Source: G963676095 sp963676095
GTDB taxonomy: Bacteria; Bacteroidota; Bacteroidia; Bacteroidales; Prolixibacteraceae
Direction: 5' to 3'
Assembly: GCA_963676095.1 (NCBI GenBank)
Contig: OY781040.1
Location: forward strand, 2,542,001 to 2,606,000
DNA length: 64,000 bases
The first letter of the stretch is position 1, and the number at the start of each line of letters is the position of its first letter. Made by a program: the position numbers and the translations under genes. Under the pieces are notes generated by a model. That model saw nothing but the letters and a program-made list of their open reading frames with translations. It was not told the DNA's origin and did no database searches. Shown in pieces: positions 47,444 to 56,343 of this stretch.

Positions 47444-48778
47444 CTAATTAAAGAGTTTAATAATATCATTTGCATTTGCATAAAGCACTAATGCCAACAA
47501 AAGAATCATTCCGGTAATTTGTGCATATTCAAGAAATTTTTCACCAGGTTTTCTCCCCGTCACCATCTCAAACAGAAGAAACATCACATGCCCGCCATCG
47601 AGGGCAGGAATAGGAAGAAGGTTCATTACCCCAAGAATAATGGAAAGAAATGCTGTCATATTCCAAAATGAATACCAATCCCAGGCAGCAGGGAAGATAT
47701 TTCCAATTGCAATAAAACCGCCAAGCGATTCGTAGGCCTTAGTCTTTGGGGAAAAAATAAGCTTAAATTGCTTCAGATAATCCTGAACTGTTGAGATTCC
47801 ACGTTTAACACCTGCAGGTATCGACTCTGCAAAATTATATTTGATTGTTTCGTATTTCAAAAAGTCAGTCACATGCTCTGCAAACTCAGTGTAAAAACCA
47901 ACGGTACCTTCCGCTGAAACAGTAACCGGTATATCTAAAGGTTGACCATTTCGAAAGATTGCAATATTAACTTTCTGGCTTTTATGTCCATTTAAATAAT
48001 TTCTGAACTGATCATAAAAATCAAATTTTTGACCGTCCACGGAAACAAAAACATCTCCTTTCTGAAATCCTGAAGAAGCAGCAGGAGAATCTTTCACCAG
48101 CTTAGCTATTTTACAGTCAAAAGGAATTCTTGCATCAATCACCTCCTTGCTTTTGATTAGCAAAGCCAAGTCCTCATCAGAAATCTCAACATCCAGTTTT
48201 TGTCCACCTCTCAATACCTGGATACTTTTCGCATTATCAAGAACAACAGTCGGAATAATTTTGTAAAAATTACTAATATAGTGATGATCCACTGCAAGGA
48301 TTTTGTCTCCATCTCTCAAACCAATCTGCTCTCCTGCTTCGGAAACGGTGACACCATATTTAAGACTATCGCTTGTGAGATAAGTAGTTCCCCAGACATA
48401 GAGCACCCCTATATAAATAATAAATGCCAGAATAAAATTCATCAACACGCCGCCAATCATAATCAATAAACGCTGATAAGGAGGCTTTGAACGGAATTCC
48501 CAAGGCTGAGCAGGTTGTTTCATCGCCTCCCGGTCCATCGATTCGTCAATCATTCCGGAGATTTTAACATAACCACCAAGAGGCAGCCAACCAACTCCAT
48601 ATTCGGTCTCGCCCTTTTTCATTTTGAACAAAGAAAACCAGGGATCAAAAAAAAGGTAAAACTTCTCAACCCTAGTTTTAAAAAAACGGGCAAAGGCAAA
48701 GTGTCCAAACTCGTGAAGTATTACGAGCAGTGAAAGACTAAGGATCAACTGGGCAGCTTTTATCAATACTTGTTCCAT
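47444..48778 (-). CDS. rseP: Site-2 zinc metalloprotease RseP
   Basis: 444 residues. Zinc motif HEFGH at residues 22-26 in the first membrane helix, third ligand region NLLPIPALDGGHV near 385. Two PDZ-like segments lie between (EAGEQIGLRDGDKILAVD and DSPAASSGFQKGDVFVSVDG). It cuts membrane anti-sigma factors and leftover signal peptides in the inner membrane. It follows dxr by 4 bp, a common pairing. Confidence 0.95.
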   Translation of the reverse strand: MEQVLIKAAQLILSLSLLVILHEFGHFAFARFFKTRVEKFYLFFDPWFSLFKMKKGETEYGVGWLPLGGYVKISGMIDESMDREAMKQPAQPWEFRSKPPYQRLLIMIGGVLMNFILAFIIYIGVLYVWGTTYLTSDSLKYGVTVSEAGEQIGLRDGDKILAVDHHYISNFYKIIPTVVLDNAKSIQVLRGGQKLDVEISDEDLALLIKSKEVIDARIPFDCKIAKLVKDSPAASSGFQKGDVFVSVDGQKFDFYDQFRNYLNGHKSQKVNIAIFRNGQPLDIPVTVSAEGTVGFYTEFAEHVTDFLKYETIKYNFAESIPAGVKRGISTVQDYLKQFKLIFSPKTKAYESLGGFIAIGNIFPAAWDWYSFWNMTAFLSIILGVMNLLPIPALDGGHVMFLLFEMVTGRKPGEKFLEYAQITGMILLLALVLYANANDIIKLFN

Positions 48779-48782
48779 TCGT

Positions 48783-49958
48783 TTAATGTATCTTGATTAA
48801 ACTTCGTTGTTTAACCAACGAAGCTGTTAACAATCGGGTCTCCTTATCGGTTTGAATATAATCGTCCAAAACAGGATTTTTTATAAAATTTATTTTTTGC
48901 ATACTTTCTGCAATAATACCGGGCATCTCAACAAACCGGATTTTCTCCTTCAGGAATGCCTGGACAACCACTTCATTGGCAGCATTCAGGATACAGGGCA
49001 TATTACCACCCTGATTTAAAGCATCGAATGCAAGTGCAAGATTACGAAAAATTTTTGTATCCGGTTGTTCAAAAGTCAGATTTGGATAATCAACAAAGTT
49101 GAATCGACTGAAGGAAGAAGGGAGACGCCGGGGAAAATTCAACGCATACTGGATAGGTAAACGCATATCGGGTAGCCCCATTTGTGCTTTCATCGCCCCA
49201 TCCCTGAACTGGACAATGGAATGAATAATACTCTGTGGGTGAACAACAACGTCGATCTGATCAGGTTTCAGGTCAAACAACCATTTGGCTTCGATCACCT
49301 CGAAACCTTTATTCATCATACTGGCCGAATCGATCGTAATCTTGGCCCCCATTTCCCAGTTAGGATGTTTTAGAGCATCAGCAGTTGTAACTTTCAGCAA
49401 CTGTTCCTGGGAAAATCCTCTGAAGGGGCCACCAGAAGCTGTCAGATAAATTTTCTCTATTTCATTCATATGCTCTCCGGCCAAACACTGAAAAATCGCT
49501 GAGTGTTCCGAATCGACAGGATAAATATTCACTTTATTCCGGATTGCCTCCCGGGTTATGATCTCACCTGCAACAACCAGTGTTTCCTTGTTTGCCAAAG
49601 CAATTTGCTTACCAGCACGGATTGCATGAAGTGTAGGTATGAGCCCGGCATAGCCTACCATTGCTGACATAACCAGATCGACCTCATCGAGCTGTACGAC
49701 CTGATTAATGGCGTCTTTCCCGGCAAACACTTTCACCGGTTCGTATTCAAGGGCTTTCTTTAAAGCATCATAACGGCATTCGTTTGCAACGACAACCATA
49801 TTGGGCTTAAACTTTCTGGCTTGCCCTATCAACAAATCGACATTGTTATTTGCAGTAAGCACCTCAACTTCAAATTGATCAGGATTCTGCTCAATAACCT
49901 CCAAGGTCTGAGTCCCAATCGATCCGGTGGACCCAAGGATTGCAACTTTTTTCTTCAT
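48783..49958 (-). CDS. dxr: 1-deoxy-D-xylulose 5-phosphate reductoisomerase
   Basis: 391 residues. NADPH-binding loop GSTGSIGTQTLEVIE at the start, ANKETLVVAGE, PVDSEHSAIFQCL, ASGGPFRGF and KITIDSASMMNKGFEVIEAKWLF all match Dxr. Makes MEP in the non-mevalonate isoprenoid pathway; ispG of the same route is also in this window (58226-60109). Confidence 0.96.
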   Translation of the reverse strand: MKKKVAILGSTGSIGTQTLEVIEQNPDQFEVEVLTANNNVDLLIGQARKFKPNMVVVANECRYDALKKALEYEPVKVFAGKDAINQVVQLDEVDLVMSAMVGYAGLIPTLHAIRAGKQIALANKETLVVAGEIITREAIRNKVNIYPVDSEHSAIFQCLAGEHMNEIEKIYLTASGGPFRGFSQEQLLKVTTADALKHPNWEMGAKITIDSASMMNKGFEVIEAKWLFDLKPDQIDVVVHPQSIIHSIVQFRDGAMKAQMGLPDMRLPIQYALNFPRRLPSSFSRFNFVDYPNLTFEQPDTKIFRNLALAFDALNQGGNMPCILNAANEVVVQAFLKEKIRFVEMPGIIAESMQKINFIKNPVLDDYIQTDKETRLLTASLVKQRSLIKIH

Positions 49959-50082
49959 GTGCTCATCTTTTCATTACAGAACAGACTTATAAGTTCCACG
50001 GAAGCCTCTATTTTTTGATCAATCCGCATTATATAAAAAAGAATCCGGTCATCCTCACAATTCATCTGCTGATCACAGGTTA

Positions 50083-50946
50083 TTAAAAATCGATATATTT
50101 CTCAGGATCAAGAGGAATACCCTTGTACCATAATTCAAAATGCAAATGCGGCCCCGTGGTCAGCTCTCCTGTATTCCCCATAAAAGCAATTACCTCACCA
50201 GCGTCGACATGATCCCCGACCTGCTTTAAAAGCTGAGAATTGTGTTTATAAACGGAAATAAGGTTATTATCATGCTGAATATAAATAACGTAACCGGTAT
50301 CTAACGTCCATCCGGAAAAAATAACAGTCCCTGACAATACAGCTGAGATCCTCGAGTTAGGGAGTCCAACAATATCAACAGCAAAATGATCAATCGACTT
50401 ATCAAACTTTTGGGAAATCATTCCTTTAAGCGGCGTAAAGAAATGAATACTGGCAATATTGGTTTGTTTAACCTCACCTCTCTGCAAAGAGAGGTCTAAC
50501 TGCTCCTCAAGCAGATTTTGCCGGAATAGCGAATCATGGTTATAAGTCTGAAAATTTGCGGTAGCCGGTCTCACAACAGTGTCAGCTACATAATCCGGTT
50601 CTTTCGGAACATCGCCTTCGATCAGGGTCTTTATTTTGTCAAAATAGCTATCCCTCAATTTAATTTCCTGTTCCAGCGAATCTACCATAATTGCATTCTG
50701 GATCATCAGGTTACGCACATTCCCTGAAGGATAACCAGGAATCAGTTGTTTAACAGGCGTATAGGCAATGATTAGTACCGTCAAAGAAATCAGTATAAAT
50801 CCGCCAATACCACCTATAACAAATACATTTATTCGTGTCAGCTGTTTACTCCACACGGTCTGAAAAGTCGAATCATTATAAATAATGAGCCGGTAACGAT
50901 TCTTCAGCTTTTGAAAAATTTTTTCCTTCTTTTTTTCTTTTTTCAT
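50083..50946 (-). CDS. M23-family (LytM-fold) peptidoglycan endopeptidase
   Basis: 287 residues. A basic N-terminus (MKKEKKKEKIFQKLKNRY), one membrane helix (about 38-60), a coiled-coil stretch, then the M23 domain. Zinc ligands are kept: DHFAVDIVG (His-x3-Asp) and HLHFELW (His-x-His), so it should be active on peptide cross-links. Membrane-anchored in the periplasm. A -7 box TAATTTTG (minus, 50966-50973) is placed about 20 bp upstream. Confidence 0.9.
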   Translation of the reverse strand: MKKEKKKEKIFQKLKNRYRLIIYNDSTFQTVWSKQLTRINVFVIGGIGGFILISLTVLIIAYTPVKQLIPGYPSGNVRNLMIQNAIMVDSLEQEIKLRDSYFDKIKTLIEGDVPKEPDYVADTVVRPATANFQTYNHDSLFRQNLLEEQLDLSLQRGEVKQTNIASIHFFTPLKGMISQKFDKSIDHFAVDIVGLPNSRISAVLSGTVIFSGWTLDTGYVIYIQHDNNLISVYKHNSQLLKQVGDHVDAGEVIAFMGNTGELTTGPHLHFELWYKGIPLDPEKYIDF

Positions 50947-50965
50947 TCCACAACTTTGGAAGCAT

Positions 50966-50973
50966 CAAAATTA
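50966..50973 (-). promoter_or_regulatory. Predicted -7 promoter box for the M23 peptidase gene
   Basis: TAATTTTG on the minus strand fits TAnnTTTG; leader about 13 nt; no matching -33 box. Confidence 0.45.
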
Positions 50974-51057
50974 TAAAGAATAAGCATATAGACCAGACAG
51001 AAAGCGGAAATTAATTCTTTTTAACGAATTAGTGAGATAAAAAAATATAATGAAAGA

Positions 51058-51088
51058 TTTGTTTTTAGTAAAACTTACCTTATATTTG
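51058..51088 (+). promoter_or_regulatory. Complete Bacteroidota promoter for tRNA-fMet
   Basis: TTTG (51058-51061), exactly 19 bases, then TATATTTG (51081-51088): a full -33/-7 match. The RNA would start near 51095, about 77 nt before the tRNA. Confidence 0.85.
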
Positions 51089-51171
51089 CACCGCATTTGA
51101 AAGCAAAAGCAATTATCTGGCACAAGTTAGAATGTTTTTATTATTTTGATAAAGTTATCTTAAAAATATAC

Positions 51172-51244
51172 TGCGGGGTGGAGCAGTTGGTAGCTCGTTG
51201 GGCTCATAACCCAAAGGCCGTCAGTTCGAGTCTGGCCCCCGCTA
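51172..51244 (+). tRNA. Initiator tRNA-fMet (anticodon CAT)
   Basis: 73 nt without an encoded CCA end (ACC is followed by C). Acceptor stem GCGGGG / CCCCGC with an unpaired first position (T-T), three G-C pairs in the anticodon stem (GGG CTCATAA CCC) and TTCGAGT in the T-loop. The mismatch at 1-72 and the three G-C pairs are the marks of an initiator. Confidence 0.95.
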
Positions 51245-51249
51245 CCCGG

Positions 51250-51291
51250 AAGCCTTAATCTAATTGTGAATCAATTGATTAAGGCTTTTTT
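51250..51291 (+). terminator. Rho-independent terminator after tRNA-fMet
   Basis: Perfect 11-bp stem AAGCCTTAATC / GATTAAGGCTT with a 16-nt loop and a run of six T. Confidence 0.9.
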
Positions 51292-51712
51292 ATTACTATT
51301 TTTTCGCCACTAATGCGCCACAAATTTTTTCTTCGGGGAAACCGAACCGGAGAATCTTTTTAATCCGGGAAATGTAGGACAGAGCGATGCGGGGGCGTCA
51401 AAACGCCCGACGGAGGGTTCATTTTAACAAGATTTTTGCTTCCTTTTCATCGACTGGAAAAGGAAGAGCCGGTCCGGCCTGAGGATTGAAATTACAAAAA
51501 ACGTTGTTGTTTGCGCTCTAAACAATCCGTATCCGGTAAGAGGAACCTGATTGCCAAAATTTGAAACGTCTTTAGAATGCCGGTTGAATGATTATTTTGT
51601 CTGGCAGGCAATGATAAATTTATCTTTTTTCCCTCCTCTTTTTCCATTTGGTCTTTGATTTCTTGTAAATTGGATAGGTATTACTCAAATCATACTTATA
51701 TTCTTTACAATA
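51292..51712. repeat. Non-coding, hairpin-rich stretch, probably degenerate intergenic repeats
   Basis: No believable ORF. It holds several hairpins: TTCGG-N5-CCGAA near 51330, GGGCGT-CAAA-ACGCCC (51393-51408) and CTTCCTTTTC-N8-GAAAAGGAAG (51439-51466, perfect 10 bp). The higher G+C and stacked palindromes suggest old repeat elements. A near-consensus promoter (TTTG, 21 bases, TATCTTTT at about 51623) followed by the terminator at 51713 could make a small RNA. Confidence 0.4.
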
Positions 51713-51744
51713 AAATCCTCCCTGTTTTATCGGGGAGGATTTTT
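51713..51744 (+). terminator. Strong Rho-independent terminator without an upstream gene
   Basis: Perfect 10-bp stem AAATCCTCCC / GGGAGGATTT, 10-nt loop and TTTTT tail. No plus-strand ORF precedes it, so it either ends an unseen RNA or acts on the opposite strand. Confidence 0.75.
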
Positions 51745-52130
51745 AATAACGGCCTGTCTTCATCAGGCTGCGGCTTCACCTTAAATATTATACCGGCTAA
51801 AGCAATACTATCAGGCATCCGGCGTTACTGTGTCTTGGGGAACTACACGAAACTATTGATAATAAACCTGCTTAATCACTTTCGGGAGTAACAGATCCGG
51901 GAGCAAAGTAAATGGAATTCATGAAGCAAGAAACGAATCCGGCTTTTCGAAAAGGATTCTTAACACAATGATTACTTTCGAAATAATTCAACAGAAAGAA
52001 TGGATTACCTCTTTCCTGAATTAGGTTACCACAAAAGAATTTTTCCGGATTAATGTAGGCCTCAATTTCTTTATGCCCGTTCACTGAATTATCGTTTGAA
52101 AAAATCACATCAGGAATATCTCCGAATGAA

Positions 52131-52967
52131 TCAGTTTGTCAGGGCAAAACCAATACTAAAACTGTTTAAGTTCGTAAAGTTTGGTTCAACCATTCCGGTT
52201 TTATAAGCTATGGTTATTTTGACCGATTTATTGATTTTATATCCGGCAACAGCCTTGAAGTAACCGCATGATTTATTCGAGGTAATATGTTCGTCCTGTT
52301 GGAAAAACAGGTAATGCATATAGGCTAATCTTAGATCAACCCGGTAGTAGAAATCCGGATCCAGTTCAGAAGGAATTTTCGGATCAGATTTCCTGCCCCA
52401 AAACTGCCATTTAAAGGAAGGCCTGAATCTTATTCTTGAAATACCGGCAGATTCGTGCGAGCCTAGATGACTCAGTCCGTAATCAAAATCAGCCCCCAAG
52501 GTGTACTCTAGGTACCCCATCCGGTCCCTTCTGGAATAGTAACGTGTAAAATCAGTACCAACCATAGCTAAAGCCTGGTAGACCCCAAAATCCTTGTCCG
52601 CATTAAATTGGGGCGACAGAAGATACAGCTTGTAAAGACTTTTCCAGAGACGATTGCCATTCGCCTGATAAATCATGTGTTTAAAATAGGTATTTAGATT
52701 CAGAATAATGTTGTCTTCCGATGTTTCAGTACCCTCGCCCAGATGAACTTCTGCTGCAGGATTAAGGACAAAGCCTTTTTTTATTAGTTTAATGTCATAC
52801 TGGTCTTCGGCATCAGTAGCCGATGTTCTGTTAAACAGAAAATCAATTACAGGCTGCTTTTTGACAAAATTATACCCGAACCCGAATGAAGTAGTTTCCT
52901 GAGCCCCGGAAGGAAGACTAAATAAAACACCAATCAGAAACAATAAGGACTTAGCAATATTTTTCAT
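52131..52967 (-). CDS. Predicted exported outer-membrane beta-barrel-like protein, unknown function
   Basis: 278 residues with a signal peptide (cleaved near PSGAQ). Alternating-residue strands with many Tyr/Phe/Arg (MGYLEYTLGADFDYGLSHLG, FYYRVDLRLAYMHYLFF, VKITIAYKTGMVEP) and a C-terminal strand SFSIGFALTN point to a small outer-membrane barrel. I recognise no family. Its first 17 bp overlap the end of the upstream 90-aa gene, so they are probably translated together. Confidence 0.7.
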   Translation of the reverse strand: MKNIAKSLLFLIGVLFSLPSGAQETTSFGFGYNFVKKQPVIDFLFNRTSATDAEDQYDIKLIKKGFVLNPAAEVHLGEGTETSEDNIILNLNTYFKHMIYQANGNRLWKSLYKLYLLSPQFNADKDFGVYQALAMVGTDFTRYYSRRDRMGYLEYTLGADFDYGLSHLGSHESAGISRIRFRPSFKWQFWGRKSDPKIPSELDPDFYYRVDLRLAYMHYLFFQQDEHITSNKSCGYFKAVAGYKINKSVKITIAYKTGMVEPNFTNLNSFSIGFALTN

Positions 52968-53223
52968 AAATATAATCGATTAACTTTTCGGCAGTCTTGA
53001 TTGAAGTAAATAATTCGTCATAAAGTTTCCGCTCATTTAATTTATCAAACGACTTGCAAAGCTCATAGGCCAATGTATCTTTATGAGACGGAGACAGGAG
53101 CGACACTAGCTGAAGAAAGGTATCATCCGAATAATCAATTAATTCCAAGATTTTACTTGCGGAATAACTTGACATTATAGCAAGTACCCTGGCAACTTTT
53201 TGTTTAATTTCGTCTTTTTCCAT
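52951..53223 (-). CDS. Small helical protein of unknown function (90 aa)
   Basis: A 90-residue, charged, mostly helical protein (KDEIKQKVARVLAIMSS, HKDTLAYELCKSFDKLNERKLYDELF) with no signal. It overlaps the barrel-like gene by 17 bp, which supports real translation of both. No family recognised. Confidence 0.6.
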   Translation of the reverse strand: MEKDEIKQKVARVLAIMSSYSASKILELIDYSDDTFLQLVSLLSPSHKDTLAYELCKSFDKLNERKLYDELFTSIKTAEKLIDYIYEKYC

Positions 53224-53424
53224 ATTCTGTAAAAATAAGGTTTAATCCTAACTAACAATCATTTGAAAGTTACAATAGAAAAACAATATGTATATCATTA
53301 TGTCGATTAATTTTTTGTTTTTCGCTAGGGAGAACCGCACCTGTAAAATTTTACAGCATGTTTAGAAGTCTGAAGATCTTTCATTCAGATAGGTTTGTTA
53401 AATTAGCCTCTTTAATATTTGTAA

Positions 53425-54453
53425 ATGAACTGGGAAAAAGTACCGATTATCAGTCAGACAGGGCAGAAAACAAAGGCAATAGCCCCTGTAATCATCTCTG
53501 CAAGCAGGGCTACAGATATCCCGGCTTTCTACCCCGGCTGGTTTACAGAACGGCTAAAGGCCGGCTATACCAAATGGGAAAACCCATTCAATAAAACAGT
53601 TCAATACATTTCTTTTTCAAAAGCAAGACTGGTTGTATTCTGGTCAAAAAATCCGGAACCATTGATCAGCCATCTTGATGTAATCCGGGAAAAAATACCA
53701 AATTATTATTTTCAGTTTACCCTGAACGATTACGAAGATGAAAAACTGGAACCCAATGTCCCGGAAATTTCAAAAAGAATCGAAACATTTATCCGCTTAT
53801 CTGAAAAAACAGGCAAGAATAAGCTTATCTGGAGATTCGATCCGCTAATACTAACCGATACGACCGGGATCGGGGAATTACTGCGTAAAGTCGAGAATAT
53901 CGGGGACCACCTAAAAAATCATACTTCGAAGCTGGTTTTCAGTTTTGTTGATATAAACAATTATCAGAAAGTTCAAAACAACCTGAAAAAAGAGATGATC
54001 AATTGCCGTGAATTTACAGAATCTGAAATGGATGTTTTTGCTGCCGAAGTTCAAAAACTGAATAAAAAATGGGGGCTTGAGATCGGTTCCTGTGGAGAAA
54101 AGGTTTCTCTCGAACAATACGGCATCATCCAGAACAAATGTATCGATGACGACCTGATTGTAAATCTGTTTTCCCAGGACAACGAACTAATGCAATTTTT
54201 GGGAATTGAAATTAATCAACAGTACCTGTTTAACCCCGGTAATTATATAAAAGCGAGAACGAAAAACAAAGATAAAGGACAGCGTAAATTCTGCAACTGC
54301 ATTGCGAGTAAAGATATTGGCGAATACAACACCTGTCCTCACTTATGTAAATACTGTTATGCCAATACCTCGGAAGGAGGCGCTGTTTCAAACTGGAGGC
54401 GGTACCTGCTAAACAAATCATCCGAAACAATAACAGGCGGCCAGGAAAAATAA
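53425..54453 (+). CDS. DUF1848 protein with C-terminal radical-SAM-like cysteine motif
   Basis: 342 residues. Starts with the family's IISASRATDIPAFYPGWF and includes SKARLVVFWSKNPEPL and KLIWRFDPLIL. Near the C-terminus CNC is followed by C304-x3-C308-x2-C311 (TCPHLCKYCYAN), the spacing of a radical-SAM [4Fe-4S] site, but at the wrong end of the protein. Function of DUF1848 is unknown. A near -7 box lies only 4 bp before the ATG (53414-53421), so the exact start is unsure. The next gene is 5 bp on. Confidence 0.85.
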   Translation: MNWEKVPIISQTGQKTKAIAPVIISASRATDIPAFYPGWFTERLKAGYTKWENPFNKTVQYISFSKARLVVFWSKNPEPLISHLDVIREKIPNYYFQFTLNDYEDEKLEPNVPEISKRIETFIRLSEKTGKNKLIWRFDPLILTDTTGIGELLRKVENIGDHLKNHTSKLVFSFVDINNYQKVQNNLKKEMINCREFTESEMDVFAAEVQKLNKKWGLEIGSCGEKVSLEQYGIIQNKCIDDDLIVNLFSQDNELMQFLGIEINQQYLFNPGNYIKARTKNKDKGQRKFCNCIASKDIGEYNTCPHLCKYCYANTSEGGAVSNWRRYLLNKSSETITGGQEK

Positions 54454-54458
54454 GCACG

Positions 54459-54974
54459 ATGAGTAAATATTTTGCACTTTTAAGAGGAATAAATGTTGGA
54501 GGCAGCACCATTATCCCTATGCCAGAACTTAAGTTCATATGCACGGATATCGGCTTAAAAGATGTATGCACTTACATCCAAAGCGGTAACGTGATATTCG
54601 AAAGTGAACTTACTGAAGTAAAATTGAAAAAAAAGCTGGAAGAAGCTCTCCTCGTCAAAAGACAGAAGCACATTACTGTCATTATCCGGACTGTTCACGA
54701 GATGGAGACAGTAATAGCAGGCAATCCCTTTCCCGATGCTGAACCGTCACGGATAGGGGTCATGTTTTTTGCTGAACCGGTACCGACAGATATATCATCT
54801 TTAATTACCACCACCGGGCGTGAAAAAGCAAAAATATCCGGACGGGAAGTTTATATTCACTATCCGGACGGGATGGGACGCTCAAAGCTTAAACTTCCTA
54901 AAATATTCCAAGAAGGAACTGTTCGCAATATGAATACAATCAGTAAACTTATCAGCTTAGTTAAAAATCAGTAG
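54459..54974 (+). CDS. DUF1697 protein
   Basis: 171 residues. KYFALLRGINVGG at the start, CTYIQSGNVIFES and the C-terminal pattern YIHYPDGMGRSKL and RNMNTISKLISL match DUF1697, a small cytosolic family of unknown role. Five bases after DUF1848, so likely co-translated. Confidence 0.88.
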   Translation: MSKYFALLRGINVGGSTIIPMPELKFICTDIGLKDVCTYIQSGNVIFESELTEVKLKKKLEEALLVKRQKHITVIIRTVHEMETVIAGNPFPDAEPSRIGVMFFAEPVPTDISSLITTTGREKAKISGREVYIHYPDGMGRSKLKLPKIFQEGTVRNMNTISKLISLVKNQ

Positions 54975-55115
54975 ATTAGAGAAACCTACAACTTTGATTG
55001 TCAGACATAGTTAGCTATCACTCTGCATTTTAATAAATGTACTGACTTGATTTGTATAAATACACATGGCAGTATATGCCGGATATATGTCATTGCAGAC
55101 AAAAAAAGATTCAAC

Positions 55116-55123
55116 TACCTTTG
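55116..55123 (+). promoter_or_regulatory. Predicted -7 promoter box for gap
   Basis: TACCTTTG matches TAnnTTTG; an ATTG lies 20 bases upstream as a weak -33. RNA start near 55130, leader about 46 nt, then AGGAAAG before the ATG. Confidence 0.6.
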
Positions 55124-55175
55124 TTCAGGATGAAATAAAAATTAACCGCTCCGACAGGGGCAAAAAAGGAAAGAT

Positions 55176-56174
55176 ATGATTAAAATAGCAATTAACGGAT
55201 TTGGCCGGATAGGACGTCTGGCTTTTCGCAGAATACAAGAAAACAGGAACATGGAAGTCATGGCCGTCAACGATTTATCTACCCCATCCATGCTGGCGTA
55301 CATGCTAAAATACGATTCCATACAAAGAACATTTCCTGCTGAAATCAGTTCTGATGAGAATGGTTTAATTGTAAACGGTAAAAAAATTGCTGTTATCTCT
55401 GAACGGGATCCGGAGAAATTACCATGGAAACAACTTAAGGTAGATCTTGTACTGGAATGTACTGGTCATTTTGCCACAGGAGAAAAAGCATCGGCGCACC
55501 TGAAGGCAGGAGCGTCCAAAGTTATTATTTCGGCTCCTGCGGGAGAAAATGTCAAGACAATCGTGTACAACGTGAACCATTTGTTATTGGACAAAAACGA
55601 TCAGATAATTTCATGCGCTTCATGCACAACCAATTGCTTAGCACCAATGGCAAAGACTTTAAACGATAAATTCGGGATTGTTGCCGGGCAAATGACGACC
55701 ATCCATGCCTATACCAATTCCCAACCGCTTATGGATACACCCGATCCCAAAGTAAACTACAGGAAATCGAGGGCTGCTGCCTCCAATATCGTTCCTTACA
55801 CTACCGGTGCAGCAAAAGCAATCGGGCTGGTAATCCCTGAGCTAAAAGGAAAACTCGATGGTTCGTCACAACGGATACCTGTACCGTCGGGGTCGATTGT
55901 CGAATTATTTACCATCCTGAATAAGGAAGTAACAGCGGAAGAGGTCAATCAGGCCATGAAGGCTGCAGCCGACGAGTCATTCGGTTACACCGAAGACCCT
56001 ATCGTTTCAGGCGATGTCATCGGAATCAGTTTTGGCTCTCTTTTCGATGCCAGCCAGACCAAGGTGGTAAGCACACCATCCGGTCAACTGGTCAAAACAT
56101 CAGCGTGGTACGACAACGAAATGTCGTTTGTATCTCAGATGGTACGAACAGCTGAATATACGGGAAGTTTGTAA
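55176..56174 (+). CDS. gap: Glyceraldehyde-3-phosphate dehydrogenase, type I
   Basis: 332 residues. NAD-binding INGFGRIGRLAFRR, catalytic Cys150 in SCASCTTNC, HAYTNSQPLMDTPDPK, RRAAASNIV-like stretch RAAASNIVPYTTGAAKAIG and SWYDNEMSF-like end SAWYDNEMSFVSQMVR. NDLS after the second strand fits NAD rather than NADP use. Central glycolytic enzyme; single gene. Confidence 0.96.
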   Translation: MIKIAINGFGRIGRLAFRRIQENRNMEVMAVNDLSTPSMLAYMLKYDSIQRTFPAEISSDENGLIVNGKKIAVISERDPEKLPWKQLKVDLVLECTGHFATGEKASAHLKAGASKVIISAPAGENVKTIVYNVNHLLLDKNDQIISCASCTTNCLAPMAKTLNDKFGIVAGQMTTIHAYTNSQPLMDTPDPKVNYRKSRAAASNIVPYTTGAAKAIGLVIPELKGKLDGSSQRIPVPSGSIVELFTILNKEVTAEEVNQAMKAAADESFGYTEDPIVSGDVIGISFGSLFDASQTKVVSTPSGQLVKTSAWYDNEMSFVSQMVRTAEYTGSL

Positions 56175-56343
56175 TCCCAACGGGATATTCCCGCATTTCC
56201 GTCTTGCTTTGTCCGGGACAAGCCGCAGGAACAGGGCACAAGGTATATGATCAAAATCACAATAAAAACCAGTCGTCACTCCTTTGTGCCCAATTTTATA
56301 TGTTTATCCCAACCCTTGAAAAGGATTATGGACAAAAATCTGT

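Noticed and set aside
51872..52108. 78-codon minus-strand ORF with a GTG start just after the barrel-like gene
   Set aside because: No clear ribosome site or family features, and it lies in a stretch that looks non-coding; kept out of the gene list.
53358..53594. 78-codon ORF overlapping the start of DUF1848 in another frame
   Set aside because: The DUF1848 frame has clear family motifs in the same bases.
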